Shown here: positions 38,516 through 51,800 of the stretch, one piece after another
How the letters are laid out: each line of letters starts with the position of its first letter
How positions within the stretch are numbered: position 1 is the stretch's first letter
Assembly (NCBI GenBank): GCA_016490735.1
Contig: JAEMWC010000452.1
Span: 265,001 to 329,000, forward strand
Direction of reading: 5' to 3'
DNA: 64,000 bases
DNA from: Pachyseris speciosa
Lineage: Eukaryota > Cnidaria > Anthozoa > Scleractinia > Pachyseridae
Program-made: the position numbers and the translations under genes
The notes under the pieces: generated by a model
The model's input: the letters and a program-made list of their open reading frames with translations, nothing else
Database searches by the model: none
Told to the model about the DNA's origin: nothing

Positions 38516-39739
38516 TAAGAGTCATACGTTGTTACTTTATTTAAGAACTTTTTAGAAGCTGTAGCTTAATTATTTCTCGAAAATGGGTGGTTACCCTTAA
38601 ATTTCATTTTATATGCCAATTGCCCCTGTTAAGGTCTGCCTTCAATTTCCTGCGTAGTTATAAAACGGGCAAAAATACCTGTGCTGGCAACTGTTTATAT
38701 GGTGCTGTTTCCAATTACGTCGCTACTGTTTTAGAAAGTTGTTTGAAAATAATCTTTTATGAAGTGGTGTTTCTTTTGAGAAGACATTTTATCTTCCGGC
38801 AGGAGCCCCTTGATGGGCTCCTGCTTCCGGTTGATGTTTTCAACCCCTTTTTTGCTAACGGACTGACATGAAGTGTTCTTGTAAAGGGAAACTAGACTTT
38901 TGTCACTGTCACAGAGTTTAGTTCTTCAGTCACTGGGAAAACAACCAACAATGCCTGTATTTTTCACTCAGAGGGATTACTGATAAATAGTTTCTATTCA
39001 TTTTTATTTATCTCTGGATCCTAATTTTTAATATTTCGCGATGACGTCCTTCATTGGCTAAGAAGCATTAAACCCTTTCATCTTCAAGTACGCATCAAGA
39101 GTTGAAAAATCCCCCCCCCCCCTCCCTCCCACCCTAACTAAGAAAACAGTGACTAAAAGTTGTAAAGAAATTAATGATCATCTGGAGACCTAACCATTAG
39201 GACCAGATTCGGGATTAACTGTTAGCTCAGTTGACTTATGAAGTGAAAGGGCTTTTATAGGCAAAGAAACTAATTTATTATTGCGTCTGCATTTCTTTGC
39301 TAAGGCATAAATAAATAGTATACACGGCTGCAAAGTTATTTCGATAGCAACTTAAAATTTTGAACACTGAAGAACCAAAAGATTAGTCTTCATACCACCC
39401 CTCCCTTAAAGATTTTATTTCGTTTGCTAACACCTACGTTTGTACCCTGGATAAAAGAGGTGTTTTTTGCGCGCTTTTGTAGAGCACTCAGCTCGCTTTA
39501 GAGTCGCACGCATGCAAAAACATCTCCAGGACGCAAGGTAACCTATTGAATTGAATGGAGAAAGTAGCGAATTTCTCTGCCTCTCTTCTAAGATTATAAT
39601 ATATTCTATACATATTTAAAGTCCGGGGACCGCGGCTTTGGAAGCCACTCGATCTGTAATGCAATACAGTATCATATCTATGAGTACAAATCTGATTTTT
39701 CTTTCTAAATATACAGAGAATAACATATATAACACGAGC
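38516..39739. other. Region downstream of TFAP2
   Basis: Presumably includes the TFAP2 3' UTR. Candidate - strand AATAAA signals occur (for example the complement of TTTATT at 39274-39279). A C12 tract lies at 39111-39122. No other gene recognised. Confidence 0.4.
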
Positions 39740-42729
39740 TCAGGCCTCGCCATTCTTCACAATGTTTTGATTTCTACTTCCGGTATTGCCGCCTGGTGTG
39801 ACACTTCCCTCGTGGAATTTGAGCAGTTCTCCTAAATAAGCTTGGAAAGCATTCATAGCGGCATTAATTGCGGGAGAGCCAAAGCCGTGGGTCACGAGAC
39901 CAAACTGGTTAAGGCTCCGTAAGATAGAGTCCGGAAGGTTACTGTTGGGTAGCCTGCTCTTCGGGTAGGGATCCTGTGCAAGAACATCTTGAAGTTCTTT
40001 TGTCAGTTGCCTGAAAGAAAGGATGGACAATAATTTCGACAACGTTTCTGTTCAATCTTCATTGTAGTAACAGCGCTTTGACAGTTCTGTTGGTTTTGAG
40101 GCTGCCAGTCAACAAATAATTAAATTGCTAGCAGTCTCTTTAACAATTAAATTATGAGCTCGAGATTTCTATCACGCATAGAAATCGAGAGCGAATAATT
40201 TAATTGTTTTAGTATAAGTCTACTAGTCGTTCAAAACTAAACAAATAAATTACCTGAATACTCCTCGCAGACACTTCGAAAACGCGAGGAAGCGGCCGCC
40301 ATTTTGTTGACAACCGCTACTCACTCTCTATCACAGAATAGATAGCGAGTAGCGTAGCCAATCAGAGAAAGGCATTCGTGATAGAATGCTAATAGATTTA
40401 TACTATTCTGGATAGTGGGGAGCTCACGCCAACAGTGCGGCGAGACTGGTGAAACTTGAAGTGAATGCGCTGAGGGAAGACTCTAGTCTCTTTACACTCT
40501 GTTCTCCTTGCTCCAGTCTCGCTGCACTGTTGCTCACCGCGCTATTTATAGATTGCGCTATTTATCGCGCTATTTATAGACTATCCAAAAAGGGACTACC
40601 ATCAGTCTAGCAAATAATCACTGCCATGACAAGATGAAGAAGAGAAATCGAAAACATTACGCCCCAGACGTTCGAAGATGAGAATAACTTGATCCAGCAA
40701 AGAAGCCCTATCCAGTAGATAAGGAAGTATCGGTTGCAGTGCGTTTTATCGACTGGATAACAAACTATCCGCTGTATAAAGCTATCCGCTCCTTGAACAA
40801 CTTGGGCTAGGTGGCAGGAACCTGAACATTCACGAACCCAGAGTTCTTCACCTTTTGCGCACGTCTAACGGGAGTGACGGCGGGAAGAGCTCTGGGTAAC
40901 TCTACGTAAGCCTCCAGCTCTGATTGGTTATCAGTTTAAACTCGGTACGCGCGAAAAACTGAACTTACAGCTCGCGGGTTACTCTTGTAAAGCAAACTAG
41001 CTTCAAAAAATGTTCAAAAAACAAACATGAGTGAAACACCTAAAACGTCCTTTCTTGAACAAACAACATCTCCAGATTTCTGCTCTACCTTTAGGCGAAA
41101 TTTAGAGTCTTTACCACCTATTGCTAAGGCATACTGCCAGGATTTTTCAAACAGCGACGCTATTTTGGTTTGAAATCTCAAGTATGCGCAGTAAGACTTC
41201 AATAGCTAGATTTTGGCTACGCTTGCGGAGCTCTTCCCGCCGTCACGCCCGTTAGACATGCGCAAAAGGGAAGAGCTCTGTGGTCAAGAATGGAACTGAA
41301 GAAAGTGACCAACAATTGGAAGAAGTGGCAACTGCATAACAACAAGGCGTAAACCCTGGAATGAGGAGACCTGCTTGTGTGATCAGGTTAGGACCAGAAT
41401 GCCAGAATATCGACATTTACACTGTATATACAGTAGTTACAGGTTGTTTGGGCTTTCTTATCACGAGTTGGAACGTGCACTAACACCGTGTTGTCTCTAT
41501 TGAGGTCATGTCGATGCTGCCGGCTTATTGAAATACACTTGCTATGCAACTGCGTATCAATCCAACGATCAAACGTTCTTCTAACAATTTAAGAGGGTAC
41601 ATACTTTGCCGCAAGGATGGCGTTTTTCCTGGACTGTTGCTGAGACGGTTCTGAGTATTGTCGGTACTGTCTCTCCGCAAGCTGAGCGGCCGGAAATTCA
41701 GATTCACAGACATAATCGAAGTCCGCTGCTAAATGGGCGGCCTCTCCTGCAAACATATCAAACAAATAACGTATTACTATCACGTGACTGTAAACCTCAC
41801 TATTGTTGTTACGTCAACAAGGCTTAACTTTATGGAGGAGTACAATGAAATGAGCGAGGTCTCATGCGCCTCCATCTGAAATTGCATCTCTAGGTTGGAT
41901 CAGCAATGCCGTTTGCCCCAAAACTTCCTGCGAATTTTGATAAGGGAGCATTCGACCTTCAACCTTCAACCTCCAACTAATTCAACACTGACGTCATAAG
42001 TCATATATTAATTGCAGTACCCTTAGGTTTTCAAAATCAGATGTAGATACAAACATGGATTTCTTTCCTTCCTCAACTGGATGCTAAAGAAAGTCTTCCT
42101 TGAGACCTTTTCATAGGTTCATAACTGTCACGCAATGCATGGAATTGACCCACTCCACCAATACTTACCTTCCACCAGTGAAGTAAGTAGCGTGACTTGA
42201 GCAGCCTTTCTTCTTCCGGCCGGAAGTGACAGTCCAATCTTTTCTAACTTGTCACGCAAGCTTTTTCCACCATTTTTAGACTTCGCCCTGTTATAACATA
42301 AACGCGATATAAGTTTCAAAATTTAGGAAACTCAAGACCAACGCCTTTCGATCCCCAAAGAAGTTTCTCCAGGAACTTATTACCTCAGAAAACGTTAATT
42401 AAATATAGCTTTCAGAATGTTTGGAATCCAACGTATTATTAATACTTTTCGTTGACATGCGGGCAGGGGAGCAGGGTTGGCACAGTGGTAAGAGCGCTCG
42501 CCTTCCACCAATGTGGCCCGGGTTCGATTCCCGGACTCGGCGTCATAAGTGGGCTGAGTTTGTTGGTTCTCTACTCTGCTCCGAGAGGTTTTTCCCCGGG
42601 TACTCCGGTTTTCCCCTCTCCCCAAAAACCAACATTTGATTTGATTTACTTACAGTTGATTTGATTTAGTCTCCCCAATTAGCAGAGCATCTGTGCTCGG
42701 CTAGATAGATTTGAGACTTAAATAAAGTG

Positions 42730-42800
<71 letters not shown>

Positions 42801-45800
42801 ACTCTCATATGCGACAATCTTTCGTAAGCACCAACGATAACGCTGTCCACTGTATTTCAAAAGGTACAACTCAATGCTTTTATTCAATTTTGGTTCCTTA
42901 AAACAGTAGTTACGTGGTCAAGAGTGCAGCAAATAGATTGCAATTCTCAAAAAGAACACGACATTTGTTCAAATATATAAGACATGTTTCGATGTCTTAA
43001 TGAGTTATTTGTTGAAATAGTGTGCTCCACTCAAAATAAGGCACATATACGCAGACAAATTAGCTCTGCATCACACATTCCTACCTCCTCAGAACGCCGC
43101 CCAGAAGCGAGGCATTCAGACACTCTGGATGGGACAATCGCCTGCGGATTTCTCCAACGGTAACTTTGTATTTTGAGGTGGAACTAAGGAGGGACAACCG
43201 TCCCGGGACACAACAGAACACGTCCGAAGGATGAACTGGACTATCAGAATCAACTTCCTCCCGCGAATCACGGTCTACGTGATTTTTCTTGTGGCCTGCA
43301 GCAAGAAAATACTTCTTCAGTAAAGGAGTAGATAGAGAAGCAGTCTTGCAAGTCGATCAGGTTTATCGCACAACCTCACTATGGAGAGGAACTCGCGCAA
43401 TTTCTCTTCGGTCTGGTTATAGTGCGTTTTACCCGTGACTAGACGTCTCAAAGTCTTTTTTTTTTTTTTGTCGCTCCAAAAACACATGTTGAGCGTTTTC
43501 ACCTCATAACTTGAAGGGAAAAGGAGTGTTGTCACCATTTCATTTATCAACAGAAGTATCCAAAACTTCATTGAGAATTTTAGAGCAGTTTAACTTTCAT
43601 CCTTGCTCACCCCCACCACCCCCCAAAAACACATGTTGAGCGTTTTCACCTCATAACTTGAAGGGAAAAGGAGTGTTGTCACCATTTCATTTATCAACAG
43701 AAGTATCCAAAACTTCATTGAGAATTTTAGAGCAGTTTAACTTTCATCCTTGCCCACCACCACCACCACCCCCAAATCCCCAACCTCTTTAAGTGGTCAG
43801 ACCGAAATAAAAATGAGCCATTTTCGGTATTTTGCGTCAATTTGTTTGCTGGGTCTTTTTCAGCTGACTGAAGCACCTACATGAATCAGAGTTTGATAAG
43901 CCCAACTGAGATTGGGTAGTTTAAATGTTAGTGACGAAAAAATTCATGTATTTGCTCTTTCTTTGCTTCCTCTGTTCGGCCTGGAATTTTAGCTTCACCC
44001 TGTGGTATCAAACTTAGGCAGAGAGCAACTGAAGATTTATTTTTTTATCACCAGATATTTCACCACTGAGTAGAAATGGAGAGTAAGAACCCAGTAAGAA
44101 CTCATATTAATATATCATTACTGAGATATGTGTACTGCCTGTATATATATGGTACAGTTAGCTTTTAACTGATATTACTTGCTCACTAACTTGAAGCTTA
44201 TGAAGATTTGGGCTCAGCAGAGCACAAAGCCATGTCACTTTTTCATAAAATGGACTCAGTGTAAACAGGTGAAAATCAAGTATTGTTAAACTATACCGGG
44301 TCTTTTAAATCCATATAGCTGCTAGTAATTAAATTGCAGTTTATTACAGAATAATAAAGGCGCTTTAAACATAAAAGTCGTATCCCGCCCTTTTAACTCA
44401 GTTTTTAAATCTGGCAAGATTTACGAGTGGTATATATATTAAAAGCTGCCAGCGCAATATCACAAGCTTATGAACGGTTTTCATCAATTTATACAGCCAT
44501 TATTAATTTTCTCCGCAATATTATAGTTCACGTCACAATTAAACCCTTGGAGAACGCCGGTTTAACAAGACAAGTCCTTCGGAAACGGCAGATCAGAAGA
44601 CGCAGAAGTTGAAAAGGCGAGAATTACCTCGGCTTTGCCACATAAAAACTCTGAAATACGGATGTCAAAAGGACACTTAACGGATAAAATCTTTAATTAA
44701 AAAGGAAAACGTCAAGGTTTTATTGCGTTTTATACAGTATTCTACTTTAGTACTAATCTGAAAACAGTTTTCCAGAATAACAGCGATATATGTCTTGGAG
44801 AGCAAATGGCTGTAGGTTTCTGGCATTTTTATTGAAATAAAAATCATCTTTGCAGACCTAACCGATCTAACAATCTGGCAACAATTATTTGAATTCTGTT
44901 TATATTGTGGGGGAGTGAATTTTATCATGCCGTTGCTGTCAGAGGAAAAAACAGCTTGGCTCAAAACAGAAGATTTTGTACGGGGTATGAAATCATAAAA
45001 AGGCGATGAAACACATAAAAAATCACCGAATCTATTTGAATGTCCTAGTAACTAGTAACTGGTTAGCATGGGCACACACAGTCAACTCTCGCCTTACGGA
45101 CTCGCTATTATAGACACCCCGATAATACGGACAGCAGCTAAATCCGCGGCAAAAATAAATTACAGAGGACGTTTGACTGAAACAAATTCTTGCTGTTACG
45201 GACTTACTCGAGGATGTCCGCAATAAAGGGAGTTGACTGTATGCTGCAAAAAAGACTTCTGTAATACGCAACAGGATAAAAACATGGTAGCCTGAGTACA
45301 GCCGCCCCTAAAACAAGGCAGAGTGGAGGAGAGGGGCTCGCCCCAGGGCTCATGCGCGCAAATAAAGAACTTGGCGAGCAAGTGGCAAACTCAAAAGCTT
45401 TTGATATTTTCACTTGTGTTTCACTTCAGTTTATTTCTTTTTTGCTTCCTTTAACAATTGCAAGAAGCAATGGAAATAATTAACGATTCTGATGCCCCCT
45501 TAAAAGGTATCTCTCACAGTCATTTATAAGAGACGTAATTAAAATAACTGAAGCGCCTTCAAAAAGAACTCTCAGGGACCGCGGACCACTTTTTTTCTTG
45601 GATTCATTTTCTGGGGCTCCAGATGACATGGATAATGTGTGACTGGATTCTACCACTTGAACTTGGCCAGATGTTTTTGCCCTACAACTTTAAAATGGTC
45701 TCCACGGTCCCCGAGTTTAAAAACTGTTTTTTTGTCTATATAATCATTTGGAACTGAAAGTGTTTGGTAACTACACAAGAACACACACGAACACAAGAAC

Positions 45801-48800
45801 AAAAAAAAACTACGTTTATATTTTCGCGAAAAAGATGTCTGCCCTTTAAGCAAATAAACGGAACGATTCACTCAGTACGTTTTCCACAAGACAAAAAAAT
45901 AGCTGCAAGGCAAATACAGGTACCATAGAGACTAAAAAGCACTCTTAATTCAGCCGTACAGACTAGTTACTGGTGGCACTTAGCATTAAATATAAATATC
46001 GTGAAAGAACGCATGGGGTTCTTAAATAGTTGAAACAACATTGTACGTTGTTTATTCTTAAGTACACGCTCCACCGCGGATTATCTTACAGTGAGGAACG
46101 ATTTAATGGAAAGGGCGTGCTTTTGGTATACTAATGCGTTCATAACGAAGTTATCGGTAGCAGTTAGTTGTTTCTGAAAAAATAAATACAAATATAACGT
46201 AGCAGCGAATCAAAACAACGAGTTTACTGTTTTAATTTAGCGTTAAGTATTCCAAGGCCACGTTGAAGGTTGAATGTTGACTATTAATGTTAAGCAAAGC
46301 GTGGTGCAAACTACTTTGAATTTAAAATGACCTCGTCCCAGGCACACAGGAAATTTTGAAAAAGAAGAGAACATAAAGGTTTCTCGTGTTTCATGAAGTT
46401 AGAGTTGTGAGGTACAGGTTTTCGCCGCCCAATTTTGCGTGCGGGCAATTAGGAGGCGTGCAACTCCTACGATGGGTCTGAAACATAACGACGACATTAG
46501 AAATTCACAAACGATGCCGACAACTTTCAGAATTTTAATAAGAGTTTGGCTGGCGTCACTTCGATTAAGCTGTGTTTTATTAGGATATTTTTAGCCATTG
46601 TGTGTAGGTTTTCGCTGGTTTTATGGTTCAAGGGTTTTTTATTTTTATTCTCCGAATACTTGTTTACACGATATATAAAACCAACGAACAGAGTGAGTTG
46701 TATCCAAAACCAATTAGAAGAAAAAGTAAAGTTTTCTCGATATTTACCAAACTGCAAGCACATTTTGATTTAAAGTTATTGTTTAGCCGTAAAGTTCTTA
46801 AATAAACAATTGCCCAGTGGAGTACTTCTCCCGTAAAACGATTTGTGAAGAAGTTTTATTTTTGGTTAATCTATGGAGTTTTCTCGTGCCATTTGTCCGC
46901 CAAGGCGTAACATGTAAAAAAAACTAGTGCGCCATGTCGCCAGATTGAATGTGCTAAATCTATTTTATCAAAATTTATCTGGCGCATTTTCCAATGTGAG
47001 AACAGTCGACAAGAGATATGGTGATTCGCTGTGAGTAGGTGTGAAAAGGCGGAAGAGCCCCCGCTGCGACAAAAACATCCCTTGATAGTTTCTCGTGTAT
47101 CCTTGGCCGATATATACCAGCAAGTCAGTACATGTATCTTTAAAGGTCGGACACCTTGTCCGGTCAACAAGTGTTGTTGCGAAAGCAACAAAACACCTCA
47201 AACAAAGAAAGTGAAATTTGAAAGCAGAGAAAAGAAAATAACCATGGTATGGGATTTCAATGAACAAAAGGTTGCTCTGAAAAGAAACGTCGGTGGAAAT
47301 ACCCATAAATTTAAAGTAAATGGCATGCATTGTCTGATCAAGCGCACTTGGTAATTTTTTTTTCACTTTGTTTGATATATCAATCCCGCTCCGGCGATAC
47401 CATTCAGTTTTTAACACTTTTAACTGCCAGACTTTGCGTGCAAGACATGGACTCATGATATCCTCCCGTAAAAACTAGTCTTGTCGCTTTCCCTAAATAT
47501 CCGGACGGGTTCCACACTTTATCAAGAAATATTGAGATTTCAGACACGTTCACCTGCTCCGGTTCATTTCCAACTTAAGGAGGTTCCTTTCAGAGTTTCC
47601 GCGGTAATTTCATGGCAGATGTTTTTTGCTTAGTACAAATTAACATTAAAATAATAATAACGATAACAATAATAATAAAATAATACAAAAGCAGTTCTTT
47701 TTTTGGCAAGGCGGTGAAAGCTAGCGGGTGGCTGGCATAGGGTTAGCGTAAGTAATTTACAATACTACTTCTGGAAAACAGATCAGTTTCGACCACTTTA
47801 CTTTATACTTGTTTTTATAACATTTCTTGCTCTCTCCGTTTTTCTTTTCGTTTACCCTTAAACGAGTGAAAACAAGTTGTATTACTTACTTTAGGAAAAT
47901 CCTTTCGTCAAAGACTGCGAGTTAAATATGACGTTGTGGACAAGTTCACGTTCATTATTAGTGTTTACGATGGCATGAAAAGGGCTGCCCGCGAAGCTTA
48001 ACTTTGTAACAACAACTGCTGCAGTACCAAGAACAAACAAACAGCTGAATAATAAATAAATATAAACACTTTTTTTAATGATATCAGCTGGAAATAAGAC
48101 GCCGCTAGCTGTCATAAACAATTAGAAGCTACTGTTAAGCGTGTGAAGCCAGTTTGTTCACACAGGTACCATTTCAACTCACGCCAAGTAATGTGCTATA
48201 GGCTTTGTTTCAGTAAGTTGTTTTTGGAAAAAAACAAGGCCTCCGTAAAGAAATCACTATCACCACCTCCTGGGTGACTCGAATTTCACTGACCTCACCG
48301 AAGCAGCCAGAGGTGCTAACTAGGGTAAACATTGTGCTTTTCCCATGGTTGTTTGAATGACCCTGGTTAAGAGAACGGGGTCTACATTACAATCAAAGGC
48401 GCCGGGCGCTCTAAATACCATGTAACCTACATCGAACAAGTCTTGATCTTTAGAAGGGAGGCTAGCGCAATAACAGCAGTTTATTTCAAACTAAAATTTT
48501 TCAATGTTGATTTCAGTCTGTTGGGAGGAGAAAAGCACATCACTCCGGAAGGAAAAACTTCGAAGCAATGAAAAACACTGGCTTCAAACTTAAAACAATT
48601 TGGCGATTCAGTACTCTGGTCAGCTGCATGCTAACTGTACTTAAGCTTATGAGTAGTTTACACTCGGCTAAATGACCGACATGAGCAAAGAAAGACCATG
48701 AAACACAAATAACTTCGAGAAATAATTATCGTAATAACAGTAAAAACAAAATAGGCCAATTAAGTTTTTAAGGAACGGAGTAAACTTTCAAATTGCTTTT

Positions 48801-51800
48801 CAGTGCCTGGGGAAAAATACTCTAGTTTTCCCCACCAGCAAATACAATTTTTTCGCGATAATAGAAAAGAGCAATATAGCAGATTGTTGTCCAAAAGTAA
48901 GGTGAAATAAAAGAGCTGCCTTGTTGTTGTTTTCATCGTATTGATTGCACACCACAAAAAAGTAACTCTCATAAAATTAATTCCGAAATTTCGCCGGCTT
49001 GTTTGTAACGTGGCCAAATATATACTTTCTATTATTTTCCATTTCTTGTCTACGGAAGATTGATGACTCAAGCACAATATTGTTTCTGGACTAATGATAG
49101 AATAGATAAATATACTATGCACATTAACACAATCGAAAAACTTGCCGTCTTTCTCAGTGAAGGCGTTGCAGCCAGTAAGATGATGGCACTGTTCAGAACG
49201 AACATTTTTCTCGCTTGAAATTACCATCGGGAATTTTTTTTTTTTTTTTTTTTGCGCGCAAAAGAAGCCTGGTTGTTTTTTGCGAGGATGTGTGAGATAT
49301 CGGTCTGAACTTCTCATGCTTTGTTTTGGTTTCAAAACCTACTTTAATCATTGGAACAAGACAAATGTGACTCACTGACGCACACAGATAAATCTTTCCG
49401 CTTCCTCTTCGCTTATCAAATAGGAATTCTCAGAGAGCATTTTAATGATTTGAAATCAAGCAAGATTATTCGGTTTTCACTGTACCTGAGAAGGTTTCAA
49501 TAACCGACTTAACGCCAAAATGCAGAACCTCTGCAATTTTGGGTGGAAATTGCTTTTCACTGCCAATACAAATACCTTGCCTTAGGTAAAACCAACACCT
49601 TTTAATCGATCGCTACTTCTTTAAGCCGCAATAAACGCTAAGATAGCAAGAGAAATGAGTGTCTACGAAAAAGCCTTTCAAACAACTCAACGACGTCCAA
49701 AGTACCTTAGCTTTTTGCGATCTCGTTTCTCTCAGGTTCAACATCGAGAAATTAATCAGAACCGAAAGACATTTGAAGGTCAAAGAGCTCTCAGCTAGTC
49801 CTTGTCCCCTGTCTCTAAAGTCAAATAAAATTCATATAGCGTGGTTACTTTGGGATCGAAGAGTGGCTATTCAATTGAAGGCTTCTGAGCTCAGTGTACT
49901 TGGTTCCTTTGTGAATAATTCTCGATTTTTCTTGTCTTTTCTGTTCTACTTTTGCGGTTCTGTTTCTACTTTGTCCTTTTTTCCCCAAACCTCCCAACTT
50001 AGTAGGTTATACCTTTTAAAGCTATCCCACTTACTTTCGCGTGAATTGTGATGGCCATGTGATTCTCCGTTCTTGCTGCTTAGTCCAGACCGGTGATTCT
50101 GTTGAAGCGAGATGTCAAAATTAGATCATTTGGCACTTTATGAACTTGGATTCTTTTCTGGAATGACCGTTCCAATTCATGCAGACCTCATTTCACAAGA
50201 AAAAGACTGTATTTCTACTTATTTTACAATTCTATTCTGTTATTTAAGGCAATCACAAACAGTAGACAACAGAAAGAAAGTCACCCAGCGCGTGTTCTGA
50301 AACGTCTAATGTAGATATAGTATTGTTAAGTAGACGTGTTTGAACTCTATGGAAAACCACTAAAATCTCAAAGGAGAAATGCATCGTTTTGTTGAACACG
50401 AAATGGTTTCGCTAATCGCTAGGTTTTTATTTCAAAGCCACAGATCTACTTAATGCCTTCCGCCCTTTTATTGTAATTTCTTCGAGCGAGTTGGCCGGAT
50501 GCCCAACCGAGGCAATTTCTGTTGGCTAATTGTCACGAAGAGAACTCGCAAACACACAAAAAAAATTCTCTCGTCTTTGTGTGTATGGCTGATAATCGAT
50601 GAAAGCCTTGCTCGGGACGCGTGTTTGGAAATCGCTTTTAAATCCATAAGCAAACTTAGTAAATGAGATTAGGAAACCTGGAGTGTTTCACACCTTCTAC
50701 AATGGGTTGTAAAGCGTCTGGGGTCAACACTGATCTGTATGAGAAGACATTCGATCATGCTATTATAAACAACGGCGGATAAAACCAGACTATACGCTCT
50801 CAACTTGGGGTGTCAATTTTTTGGGGGGGGCTACAATGAAAACTACGGCAAACAGTGGGGCTATCAGATATTGTGAGAGGAGTTTTTTTATATGGTAAGC
50901 GGTTCTGTGGTTGCTTTATTAATTGCTCCCTACTGGGAAGCCAAAGAGGAAACCGTCTAAACATGCATCACTCGCGATATTTTGTCTTTTTTCAACCGCC
51001 TCCACGCGCCATTTAATAGGTTGTTGAGAGGGACAAAAATCTTGATAACACACAGGAGAAAGACCTCAATTTGTTGTATAGGCTTAACGCTCTTGGTTTC
51101 ATCGTACACATACAACAATCTTCTCGGTTACAATTTTATCATACTAGTAGTTCCTTGTGGTCAGTGAGGCGAAAATGAGAATATTTATGTGAATTCTACA
51201 ATTGATTCGTGTGTCTTCCTTCGTTGAACAGTTCTCCTTTAGAACTAAAAACTCCCTCACCAGCCGAAGAAAACTGTTTTCAGTATAGGCCACCATTGTC
51301 AGAGTTAAAATCTTGCCGTCGTAAATGCACTCTGATAACCCAGTGTTTCGAATTTATTTATGTCTTTGCTCCGCATGGGGTGCTTTGCGACTTCAAAATG
51401 GAATGATTTAAGCTTCGTCAAAACGCCTTTTCCGTATGAATTGATTCCCTGAATCCAACAAAAACGGACCGAAGCTAGTCACGACAAGTCATCCTTTGTT
51501 AGGGGATAATTTTCTGTTTTCAGCTCAAACGTTTAATTTTCACCTGTAACAGCACTTACTCTCGCAAATGCTTTGTTGGGTTTTGTCGCCAGAGTAGTTA
51601 GCATTTTGAAAGCTTTGTTTCCTATAGAAAATAGCCCGGAGAACCAACGTTCATTAGCATCGACAGCGTAGACTAGAAAACAAATTTAGAGCAACGAGGT
51701 GTTCCCAAGACTGTTTCGATTCAAACGGCAACGCTGTACGCTAGTCAACCGGTTTTTTTTTGTTTTCTCGGCTTAACGAGTCCATTGTGATGGCCGCCTC

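Noticed and set aside
42478..42545. tRNA gene
   Set aside because: A and B boxes are present but no full cloverleaf is apparent, and a SINE body and ATT tail follow; it is a SINE promoter.
42666..42887. Open frame coding a long poly-isoleucine run on the - strand
   Set aside because: It is only translation of the ATT microsatellite tail of the SINE.
48760..49335. 191-codon open frame on the - strand in the TFAP2 intron
   Set aside because: Composition is that of translated A+T-rich DNA, including a poly-Lys stretch from the T-tract at 49227-49252; no domain or splice context.
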